DNA of 9,704 nucleotides. Source: Verrucomicrobiota bacterium (lineage in GTDB: Bacteria > Verrucomicrobiota > Verrucomicrobiae > Limisphaerales > UBA11358). The stretch is from the NCBI GenBank assembly GCA_014860005.1, contig JACZKP010000113.1, positions 1 to 9,704 of the forward strand. Reading direction: 5' to 3'. Positions 1 to 6,216 of the stretch are shown here, piece by piece. The notes beneath the pieces are model-generated. The model was given only the letters and a program-made list of their open reading frames with translations, had not been told where the DNA came from and searched no databases. The translations under genes and the position numbers were made by a program. How positions within the stretch are numbered: position 1 is the first letter of the stretch; each line of letters starts with the position of its first letter.

Positions 1-32
1 CACTCACCCACTCACCCACTCACCCACTCACC
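1..32. repeat. Octanucleotide tandem repeat (CACTCACC x4, cut by the window edge)
   Basis: Four perfect head-to-tail copies of CACTCACC fill the first 32 bases, and the array may continue to the left. It lies in the frame of mutL and encodes a Thr/His/Pro/Ser-rich stretch (…THPLTHSP…) in the linker between the N-terminal ATPase and the C-terminal domain. Because 8 is not a multiple of 3, each one-unit change shifts the frame. By reading the sequence, loss of one unit leads to a stop at 90-92 and gain of one unit to a stop ending at 283. Both remove the MutL C-terminal domain. Confidence 0.9.
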
Positions 33-642
33 CCCCGCTGCCCCCGTTCCACTCCTCAATGTCCCGCTTTGCCTCGTCGGAGTCATCGGTAGACTTTATG
101 TGGTGCTGGAATCGGATCGCGGACTGGTGTTGCTCGATCAGCACGCCGCACATGAGCGAATTTTGTTTGAGCAGATGCTCGAACGTTTGGAGCGCAATGC
201 ACAGTCGCCCTCGCAGAAACTGTTGTTGCCGGAGACGATTGAGCTTTCACCCCGCGATGCGCAGTTTCTGCGCGAGCAATTGAACGTGCTGACGCGGTTG
301 GGAGTGGGGTTGAGTGAATTTGGGGAACGCACCTTTTTGCTCGATGCGCTGCCGCCGTTTGTGAAGGTGTCAGATTCCCGGCGGTTCGTGCTCGATCTCG
401 TGGACGAACTCAAGGCTGCGGGCAAGGAAGTCAACACCGTGCGCCTGGGCGAACACACCGTGGCCAAGACCGTGTGCCGCCATGCTGTGAAGGCCAACGA
501 CCCGCTCGCGGGCCGGGAATTGGAGCATCTCGTCGAAGACCTGCGCCGCTGTGCCATGCCGTACACCTGTCCGCATGGCCGCCCGACGCTCATCGAAATG
601 AACTACCGGGAACTCGAGAAGAAATTTGGCCGGACGCAGTGA
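1..642 (+). CDS. mutL: DNA mismatch repair protein MutL, C-terminal part (5' end outside the window)
   Basis: MutL couples mismatch recognition by MutS to strand nicking and excision. Only the C-terminal dimerization/endonuclease domain is in view (about 213 residues); the GHKL ATPase half lies off the left edge. The frame is open from base 1 and reads through a Pro-rich linker into LNVPL…VGVIGRLYVVLES. The metal-binding endonuclease motif DQHA-x2-E-x4-E is present as DQHAAHERILFE (bases about 136-171). Near the end come CRHAVKANDPL, the CPHGRP motif and a C-terminal FGRTQ, all typical of nicking-type MutL in bacteria without MutH. The stop is TGA at 640-642, 39 bases before the convergent end of tig. 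That gap holds only weak hairpins. The odd point is the out-of-frame octanucleotide array in the linker, which makes the C-terminal domain dependent on repeat number. Family identity is firm; the copy number and upstream frame are not visible. Confidence 0.95.
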   Translation, partial: HSPTHPLTHSPPAAPVPLLNVPLCLVGVIGRLYVVLESDRGLVLLDQHAAHERILFEQMLERLERNAQSPSQKLLLPETIELSPRDAQFLREQLNVLTRLGVGLSEFGERTFLLDALPPFVKVSDSRRFVLDLVDELKAAGKEVNTVRLGEHTVAKTVCRHAVKANDPLAGRELEHLVEDLRRCAMPYTCPHGRPTLIEMNYRELEKKFGRTQ

Positions 643-681
643 GGCAGAACGATTTGACGCGTTCGAGTCTCCGAACCTGGT

Positions 682-2019
682 TCAACTCGGATTCACTTCC
701 GTCCCGGGACTCTCACTTGCGGGCACAGATTCAACCTTCGCGTTTTTCTCGAGGAAATCCATGACCTTTTCGTGCGCGAGTTGATCGTAGATTTCGATAA
801 GGCCGTTGCGCTTCTGGAGGTCTTTGAGGAATTTGTCAGGGGCAATCTGGTACATCGCCGCCAGCGTTTGCACGCGCTGGAGAATCTCCTCCTGCGCCAC
901 CTTCAGGTCCTCCTTCTCAGCAATGCGCTGGACCAGGAACTTCAGCTTCACCCGCTCCTTGGCCCCCTGCGCGGCGGCGGAATAGATGTGTTCCTTTTCC
1001 TTCTCGATCACGTCGCGTCCGATGCCGCGTTTGGCGTTTTCCCGCACGATGTCGTACACGACGTTGCGGGTTTCCTGCGCCACTTCTGTGTCCGGCAGTT
1101 CAAAATTCACGCTCCCGAGCAGTGCCCGGATGATTTGCCCGCGCGTGTCCCGGCTTTGTTTGTATTTCAACTCGTTCTCCAAATCGCGGCGCACGCCTTC
1201 GCGGAGCTTTTCCAGACTCTGGGCGTCATACGCCTTGGCGAACGCGTCGTCGAGTGTGGGCAACACCTTTTCCTTCACTTCGACAATTTCCACTTCAAAC
1301 ACGCCCTTCTTCCCCCCGAGTTCCTTGGTCACAAAGTCGGCCGGGAAATCCACGTTGACGGTGCGTTTGTCGCCCGTCTTGGCGCCGGTAAGCTGGTCGG
1401 CAAAACCCGGAATGAACGAGTCGGGTTTCATCTCCACCCAGAATTGCTTCTGCTCGGTCAGCCCTTTGGCCGTGGGGGCGGTTTCCGTGATGGGCTTGCC
1501 GTCACACGTTCCCTGATAACTCACCACCGCGATGTCGCCGGGGCGGAGTTCGTGTTCCGCTTTCTCGAACTTGACCTGTTGCTCGCGCAGAAGGTCGAGC
1601 GCGCGTTGTACGTCCTCGTCGGTTACGGATTTGCCTTCCTGTTTGACCGGTAAGTCTTTGTATTCCGGCAATTGAAACTCCGGTTCGGTTTCAACCGTCG
1701 CCGCGAATTGCAGGGCCTGGCCGCGGCCAAATTGAATCTCCTCGATGTCCGGGTAGCCGAGCACGTCGAGTTTCTGTTCCTCGATGGCCTTGCGGTAGGA
1801 ATCCCCGATGAGCTTGCGCTTGACCTCGTCCTGGATGTCTTTCTCGTATTTCCTGACGACCATTTCCTTGGGCGCTTTGCCGGGCCGGAAGCCGGGCAGG
1901 CTCGCCTCTTTTTGAAACTGCTTGGTCATGGTCTCGAAGGCCGCGTCCACGGCCTGCGCGTCCAATTCCACCCGCATCAATTTTTTGCAGGGCGCCAAAT
2001 TCTCGACGGTAACGTTCAC
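682..2019 (-). CDS. tig: Trigger factor (ribosome-associated chaperone and peptidyl-prolyl isomerase)
   Basis: Trigger factor binds the large ribosomal subunit at the tunnel exit and shields nascent chains. The 445 residues are close to the usual length (E. coli about 432). The N-terminal ribosome-binding signature is present as LPGFRPGKAP (about residues 41-50). An FKBP-type PPIase domain follows at roughly 150-245 (GDIAVVSYQG…, FIPGFADQLTGAKTGDKRTVNVDFPADF), then a helical C-terminal chaperone domain and a short acidic tail. The start is GTG at 2019; a purine-rich GAAAGG lies about 6 bases upstream (2025-2030) and the protein then begins NVTVENL, a normal trigger factor start. In many bacteria tig heads a tig-clpP-clpX cluster. 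Here the gene downstream is the convergent mutL, so no clp genes follow and tig appears monocistronic. Identity is certain at family level. Confidence 0.97.
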   Translation of the reverse strand: MNVTVENLAPCKKLMRVELDAQAVDAAFETMTKQFQKEASLPGFRPGKAPKEMVVRKYEKDIQDEVKRKLIGDSYRKAIEEQKLDVLGYPDIEEIQFGRGQALQFAATVETEPEFQLPEYKDLPVKQEGKSVTDEDVQRALDLLREQQVKFEKAEHELRPGDIAVVSYQGTCDGKPITETAPTAKGLTEQKQFWVEMKPDSFIPGFADQLTGAKTGDKRTVNVDFPADFVTKELGGKKGVFEVEIVEVKEKVLPTLDDAFAKAYDAQSLEKLREGVRRDLENELKYKQSRDTRGQIIRALLGSVNFELPDTEVAQETRNVVYDIVRENAKRGIGRDVIEKEKEHIYSAAAQGAKERVKLKFLVQRIAEKEDLKVAQEEILQRVQTLAAMYQIAPDKFLKDLQKRNGLIEIYDQLAHEKVMDFLEKNAKVESVPASESPGTEVNPS

Positions 2020-2093
2020 AAAAACCTTTCGTGTTGACGCTGAAAGCGCGGAAAGCCGGATAACACTGGATTTCCCGAATCAGCGGGAGGGCG

Positions 2094-2122
2094 AGCCTAA
2101 GTAACGCGGCGAGCACCGTCAA
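2094..2122 (-). promoter_or_regulatory. Candidate sigma-70-type promoter for tig
   Basis: On the minus strand a TTGACG box (bases 2122-2117) is followed after exactly 17 bases by TAGGCT (2099-2094). The -35 box matches five of six consensus positions; the -10 box matches only three, though these include the first two and the last. It would give a leader of roughly 65-70 bases before the tig GTG. The whole gap 2020-2264 shows no convincing gene. At 2233-2254 there is a weak hairpin (GCAGG/CCTGC, 12-base loop) followed on the minus strand by a short T run, just past the lipoprotein stop; it could be a poor terminator for the upstream unit. Confidence 0.35.
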
Positions 2123-2264
2123 GCCTGCGTCTGGTTGTGCTTTCGCTAAAGTTGTGCGACCGCTGCCGACAGGAACAATGGAGAACGAGCGGCGCATTCA
2201 AATTGCTACCCGGCGCTGAGCGGAAAAGTGAGGCAGGGATTCATCTCCGCCTGCAGGTCAGGTT

Positions 2265-2618
2265 TCATTTCCGGGATCCGGGCGGCTGCCCAGGAAAAGT
2301 GGTAAACGGATACCTAAAATAAACGATCCTCGTCTTTCCGTCCGTCGCCTTGAATTCGACTGCGTCGCAAGGATGATTGTCGGCGCTGGTTAGAGGATCT
2401 CTTACCAACACACGCCGCTGAATGAGTGCGCCACGAAATCTGTGCTGAATCCAGACTTGCTGCGCATGAATCACGTCATCCTGGTCGCGCGCGTCACTAA
2501 TCATCACGGCCGTCTCCACTGTCGTGCCGCCTCCTCCAGAATAGCTAAATTCTCGTTGTGCCGTTCGGCATCCAAGTAGCATTACGACAATCAGAATGAG
2601 AAGCCCGCTGCGATACAT
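2265..2618 (-). CDS. Small predicted lipoprotein of unknown function
   Basis: I do not recognise a family. The product is about 117 residues with a clear type II signal peptide: positively charged start MYRSG, a hydrophobic run of Leu/Ile/Val and a lipobox ending LLGC with Cys17 as the lipidation site. After a Gly-rich spacer (SYSGGGG) comes a domain of about 85 residues with the look of a small beta-rich fold (VETAVMISDARDQDDVIHAQ, ALIQRRVLVRDP, KTRIVYFRYPF) and a polar Pro/Gly tail. The ATG at 2618 is preferred because it puts the signal peptide at the N-terminus. An upstream TTG at 2645 would add nine residues and overlap the previous stop. The gene begins 17 bases after the CE15-like esterase stops on the same strand, so the two are probably co-transcribed. 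Its DNA looks less GC-rich than that of the flanking genes, which may mean recent origin or transfer. Confidence 0.7.
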   Translation of the reverse strand: MYRSGLLILIVVMLLGCRTAQREFSYSGGGGTTVETAVMISDARDQDDVIHAQQVWIQHRFRGALIQRRVLVRDPLTSADNHPCDAVEFKATDGKTRIVYFRYPFTTFPGQPPGSRK

Positions 2619-2634
2619 ATGTTGTATGTGAAAC

Positions 2635-3933
2635 CTAACGGCCAAAGTGCCGGTCGGCGAAGTTTAGATATTGCTCCCAGTCGTAGGCCGTCACGTCGTG
2701 TACACCGGTTCGGATGTGGTAGCCAACGGTGTCCCCGATGGGTTGATTGACTGGCGGCATTTCCTCCACGCCCAGACCAACTTTGCGGAACAGCCGATAC
2801 ACCGGCTCGGCGTGTTTGGCGGCCAGAAATTCCCCGCGCGGATCGGCCCAGCGATCTTCCTCCGCGCTGGCCACATAAACCGGTCGCGGCGCCACGAGCG
2901 CGATCAATTGATGCTGATCCACCGGCAACTCTGCTTCGTTGCGATTGTACTTTTTGAAGTTGCCGCAGAACCAGTGCGGAAAGGCGTTGTTGATACGCTC
3001 GACCGTTTCGCCGAATTGCCGACGATTCAAGGCCGCGCCGCCGCAGCCCGAATCGTTCGAGATCACGATGGCGAACCGCTCGTCCTGCGCGCCCGCCCAC
3101 AATGAAGTTTTGCCAAGCCGCGAATGGCCCATTACCGCCACGCGCTTGCCGTCAATCTCCCGGTCCTTCTCCATATAATCCAGCGCGCGACTCAGACCCC
3201 ACGCCCACACGCCAATCGCGCCCCAATCGTCGGGAGCAAACTCCGTATTCGCGCCGTCCGGACTCAACGCCGCGCGTACGCCTTGTTTCCAACCCTCCGC
3301 GGAATCCAGTTCCAAATCGCCGTAATAAATCGTCGCCAGCGCGTAACCGCGCGCGAGAATGGTTTCGACCTGCCAGCGGCTGGCGCGCTTGCCGCGTGAG
3401 GCTTCTGTGGCGCGGTTGTTCACGACGCCCAGTTCCGCCGAATCGCGCATCCATTGCTGCGAAAGCGTGATGCCGGGATCGGAGTGAACCGTGTGATTGC
3501 CGAAGAAGTTCAGGCCCAGAAAGGCAGGCACGGGTTTCTTCACGTCGTTGGGCAGATAAATCAACAGGTCCATCTTTGGCCCATCTTTGCGGCCGGTGAG
3601 AAAAATGGAAACCTCCTTGCGCGTCGCCTTGCCGCCGAGCGCCTGCCGATCCACGGACGTGACGTCGAAACTCAATTCCCCGGATTGGACCGGATTGCGC
3701 CCATAGACGTGCGTTTGAAACAACTCCAGAATTTCTGCGCGCCGTTTCGTGCGCCAGGTGCGGGCGTCCTTCACCGGGCGGCCATCAGCCAGCACCAGGG
3801 GATCGGGCAGCGTATAAGCGGGCACTTTGGCTTCGTCGTAGTTGGGCTGGAACGCCGGGGTGCGTTGAGCTTCGGCGCTGAGGCAGGCAAGCGAGAGCGT
3901 CATGATGACGAATGTTGAAGTGGAACGCAGCAT
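2635..3933 (-). CDS. Secreted CE15-like glucuronoyl esterase (alpha/beta hydrolase)
   Basis: CE15 enzymes cleave ester bonds between glucuronic acid side chains of xylan and lignin alcohols. The 432-residue product starts with a signal peptide ([20 protein letters not shown], cleavage likely near AEA|Q, residue 22), so it is exported. The nucleophile elbow is GHSRLGK (269-275, Ser271). The block NDSGCGGA (293-300), the FPHWFC segment (319-323), [21 protein letters not shown] and [13 protein letters not shown] are typical of the bacterial CE15/'acetylxylan esterase' annotation group. His412 ([10 protein letters not shown]) is the likely catalytic His. The acid found as Glu after the SG-rich loop in fungal CE15 is not obvious here (Asp294 sits near that place). 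Asp360 in [10 protein letters not shown], after a late strand, is the likely replacement. The ATG at 3933 is chosen for the signal peptide; a GTG at 4041 would bury it behind 36 residues. The gene is divergent from lpxK. Substrate specificity is inference. Confidence 0.82.
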   Translation of the reverse strand: MLRSTSTFVIMTLSLACLSAEAQRTPAFQPNYDEAKVPAYTLPDPLVLADGRPVKDARTWRTKRRAEILELFQTHVYGRNPVQSGELSFDVTSVDRQALGGKATRKEVSIFLTGRKDGPKMDLLIYLPNDVKKPVPAFLGLNFFGNHTVHSDPGITLSQQWMRDSAELGVVNNRATEASRGKRASRWQVETILARGYALATIYYGDLELDSAEGWKQGVRAALSPDGANTEFAPDDWGAIGVWAWGLSRALDYMEKDREIDGKRVAVMGHSRLGKTSLWAGAQDERFAIVISNDSGCGGAALNRRQFGETVERINNAFPHWFCGNFKKYNRNEAELPVDQHQLIALVAPRPVYVASAEEDRWADPRGEFLAAKHAEPVYRLFRKVGLGVEEMPPVNQPIGDTVGYHIRTGVHDVTAYDWEQYLNFADRHFGR

Positions 3934-4052
3934 TTGCCCGGAGCATACGCCAGGCGGTGGGGCGGCGACAAGTTCGTTGAATGACTGGAGATCGTGTGAG
4001 GAGACCGCCTTCGTCTTGCCCCGGCTCCCTCCGCTTGGCACATTGACGCCAG

Positions 4053-5225
4053 ATGCGTGAAAACTTTCGGGTCTGGACTGAGAATCTCGAGACGTTCGTC
4101 CTGGGAGTCATCTTCGGGGAACGACGCGGGAAGCGCGCGGCTATCGTGCGCGGGCTGCTGTTCGGCAGCTCAAAGGTGTTTCAGTTCGCCGTCAAGATGC
4201 GGCGGTTTCTCTACAATGTCCGCATTTTCCGCGACTCGACGTTGGGTGTGCAGGTCATCGCCATCGGCAATCTCACGGTGGGCGGCACCGGTAAGACGCC
4301 GGTGGTCGAGAAATTCGCGCGCGAACTCCGGGACCAGGGCCGCAACGTGGCCATTCTTTCGCGCGGTTACCGTTCCAAGCCGCGCCCGGTGCATGAGTGG
4401 TTACTGAACAAGATTCTGTTCCGCGAAGACACGACTCCGCCGCGCGTGGTTTCGGACGGCAAATCGCTGCTGCTGGATTCCGAGATGGCCGGCGACGAAC
4501 CGCACATGCTCGCCTCCAACTTGAAAGACGTGGTCGTGCTGGTGGACAAGGACCGCGTGAAGAGCGGTCGGTATGCGATTGAGAAGTTCGGCTGCGACAC
4601 GTTGCTGCTCGACGATGGTTTTCAATACTGGGACCTGCGCGGGCGGCGGCACGACGTGGTGCTCGTGGACCGGCAACAACCCTTCGGTAACGAATACCTG
4701 CTGCCGCGCGGCACGTTGCGCGAACCGCCCTCGCACCTGGTCCGCGCCCACACAATTTTCATCACCAAGAGCGACGGCAATACAGAAGCGCTCCGAAAAC
4801 GCATCGCCCAACACAATCCCACGGCGCCAATCATCGAGTGCGTTCACCAACCGCTCTACTTCGAGGACGTGTTCACCGGCCAGCGCGCAGGATTGGAATT
4901 GCTCCAGGGGCGCAAGGTTGCGTCGTTGAGCGGCATCGCGCAGCCGGAGAGTTTCGAGCAAAGCCTGGTGAAACTCGGCGCGGACCTGGTTTACTCGAAA
5001 CGGTTCGCGGACCATCACCGTTTCACGCAACAGGAGGTGCTCAACGCCATCAACCGCGGCAAAAAACGCCAGGCCGAAACCATTGTCACCACACAGAAGG
5101 ACGCCGTGCGTTTTCCCAAGCTCGACCGGCGCGACCTGCCGATTTACTTCATGCGCGTGGAAATCAAGATCGTGAGCGGTGCGGACAGCTTCCAGGATTG
5201 TGTGCGCCGGATTTGCTTCCGCTAA
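4053..5225 (+). CDS. lpxK: Tetraacyldisaccharide 4'-kinase LpxK
   Basis: LpxK phosphorylates the 4' position of the lipid A disaccharide at the inner membrane, the sixth step of the Raetz pathway. The P-loop reads [12 protein letters not shown] (about 72-83), the family's standard form. It is followed by LSRGYRSK (102-109), the conserved GDEP (147-150), the DDGFQYW motif (187-193) with the acidic residues linked to metal binding and catalysis, and LPRGTLREP (217-225). At 390 residues it is longer than E. coli LpxK (about 328). The extra length is an N-terminal region of about 40 residues before the membrane-proximal RRFLYNVR segment, and an insertion around [17 protein letters not shown] (114-130). 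Both read as natural protein rather than junk. The ATG at 4053 has no clear Shine-Dalgarno. The gene is the first of three co-directional envelope genes and divergent from the esterase. No strong promoter was found in 3934-4052. Confidence 0.95.
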   Translation: MRENFRVWTENLETFVLGVIFGERRGKRAAIVRGLLFGSSKVFQFAVKMRRFLYNVRIFRDSTLGVQVIAIGNLTVGGTGKTPVVEKFARELRDQGRNVAILSRGYRSKPRPVHEWLLNKILFREDTTPPRVVSDGKSLLLDSEMAGDEPHMLASNLKDVVVLVDKDRVKSGRYAIEKFGCDTLLLDDGFQYWDLRGRRHDVVLVDRQQPFGNEYLLPRGTLREPPSHLVRAHTIFITKSDGNTEALRKRIAQHNPTAPIIECVHQPLYFEDVFTGQRAGLELLQGRKVASLSGIAQPESFEQSLVKLGADLVYSKRFADHHRFTQQEVLNAINRGKKRQAETIVTTQKDAVRFPKLDRRDLPIYFMRVEIKIVSGADSFQDCVRRICFR

Positions 5226-5283
5226 CGGGATGAACACTGCCATGCTCATGCCGTTTCATTGGCTTCATTGATCACCAACCGCC

Positions 5284-6216
5284 ATGGAACCGCTTCTTTA
5301 CCTCCTCGCTCGGTCGCTGGTGGCAGTGATTCAGGCGTTGCCCTTGACCTGGGTTGCCCGGATTGGGCGGGCGGGTGGAGCATTGGCATGGTGGCTCGAC
5401 GCACGGCACCGGCGCGTGGCGGTGCGCAACTTGACGATGTGCTTTGGCGCGGAGAAATCGCCGGAGGAAATCCGCGCGTTGGCCCGGGAAAACTTCCGCC
5501 GCCTGGGCGAGAATTACGCCTCTGCCATCAAAACAGCGGTCATGAGTCCGGAGGCCATGCGCCCGCACTTTGAGTTCGCGGGCGCGGAGAAGATTCTGCC
5601 CTATCAGGTCAATGCCGGCCCACAAAGCCGTGTGGTGGCGATCGGGCATTTCGGCAATTTCGAACTCTACGTGCGCTTCGGCGAGTATGTGCCGGGGTTC
5701 AACTGCGGCAGCACCTATCGCGGCTTGCGGCAACCGTCACTCAACCGCCTGATGCAATCGTTGCGCGAGCGTTCGGGTTGCCGCTTTTTTGAACGGCGCT
5801 CCGAAGCCGTCGCGCTCAAAGCCTGCATGTCCGACACCGGTTTGTTGCTCGGCCTGCTTGCCGACCAGCACGCCGGCCTCGGTGCCGTGCGGATTCCGTT
5901 CCTTGGCCATGAGTGTTCCACGTCGGTCGCGCCAGCGGTGTTTGCGCTCCGCTACCGCTGCCCGTTGCACACCGCCATCTGCTATCGCGCCGGCCTGGCA
6001 CGCTGGCGCATTGAAGTGGGCGAAGAAATCCCTACCCGTGAAAGTGATCAACCGCGTTCCCCGGAAGCAATCATGCGCGACGTCAACCGTGCTTTCGAGG
6101 TTGCCGTGCGCCGCGACCCGGCCAACTGGTTCTGGGTGCATAACCGTTGGAAACCAGTGAAACCCGAAGTCCGAAGTCCGAAGTCCGAAGCTCAAGCCGC
6201 TGCGGTCGCGCCGTGA
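5284..6216 (+). CDS. Lipid A secondary acyltransferase, LpxL/HtrB family
   Basis: Members transfer an acyl chain from acyl-ACP to the hydroxyl of a primary acyl chain on lipid A at the cytoplasmic face of the inner membrane. The 310-residue product has an N-terminal hydrophobic anchor, the catalytic HX4D/E motif as GHFGNFE (His122, Glu127), the substrate-site block ADQHAG…VRIPFLG (193-208), and the family's terminal NWFWVHNRWKP (281-291). Length matches the family (about 300). It starts 58 bases after lpxK. The last residues, EVRSPKSEAQAAAVAP, are an appended tail made mostly by a heptanucleotide repeat and lie beyond the conserved domain. The TGA overlaps the GTG of waaF (GTGA). LpxL, LpxM and LpxP roles cannot be told apart from sequence alone. 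Confidence 0.92.
   Translation: MEPLLYLLARSLVAVIQALPLTWVARIGRAGGALAWWLDARHRRVAVRNLTMCFGAEKSPEEIRALARENFRRLGENYASAIKTAVMSPEAMRPHFEFAGAEKILPYQVNAGPQSRVVAIGHFGNFELYVRFGEYVPGFNCGSTYRGLRQPSLNRLMQSLRERSGCRFFERRSEAVALKACMSDTGLLLGLLADQHAGLGAVRIPFLGHECSTSVAPAVFALRYRCPLHTAICYRAGLARWRIEVGEEIPTRESDQPRSPEAIMRDVNRAFEVAVRRDPANWFWVHNRWKPVKPEVRSPKSEAQAAAVAP
6164..6190. repeat. Heptanucleotide tandem repeat (CCGAAGT x3.9) at the acyltransferase-waaF junction
   Basis: Three full units of CCGAAGT and a fourth lacking its last base run without error. In the acyltransferase frame they encode EVRSPKSE, the start of its tail; the same bases in the waaF frame also stay open (RSPKSEVR). The array ends 22 bases before the waaF GTG, where a ribosome binding site would be expected, and no Shine-Dalgarno is visible there. 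Adding one unit puts the acyltransferase into the waaF frame with no stop in between. Losing one unit sends it into the third frame, which runs to about base 6323. Confidence 0.92.

Noticed and set aside
655..690. Sequence GTTCGAGTCTCC resembling a tRNA T-arm, with small hairpins between mutL and tig
   Set aside because: The flanking bases do not pair as a T stem, and no anticodon arm or acceptor stem can be built upstream, which is mutL coding sequence. The hairpins have stems of only 4-5 bases and no T run.
772..1653. Long open frame (293 codons) on the plus strand opposite tig
   Set aside because: It is the antisense of trigger factor, which has full-length family similarity. The antisense frame is a by-product of GC-rich codon use.
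4036..4052. Possible sigma-54 promoter (TGGCAC…) before lpxK
   Set aside because: The GG-N10-GC spacing is not met and the element abuts the start codon, leaving no room for a transcription start.
4401..5249. 282-codon open frame on the minus strand across lpxK
   Set aside because: The plus strand encodes a complete LpxK with all motifs; the minus frame shows only antisense composition.
6147..6215. Earlier start for waaF at TTG 6147
   Set aside because: It would be a rare start codon deep inside the acyltransferase and would add a repeat-encoded leader; the GTG overlapping the TGA fits normal coupling.
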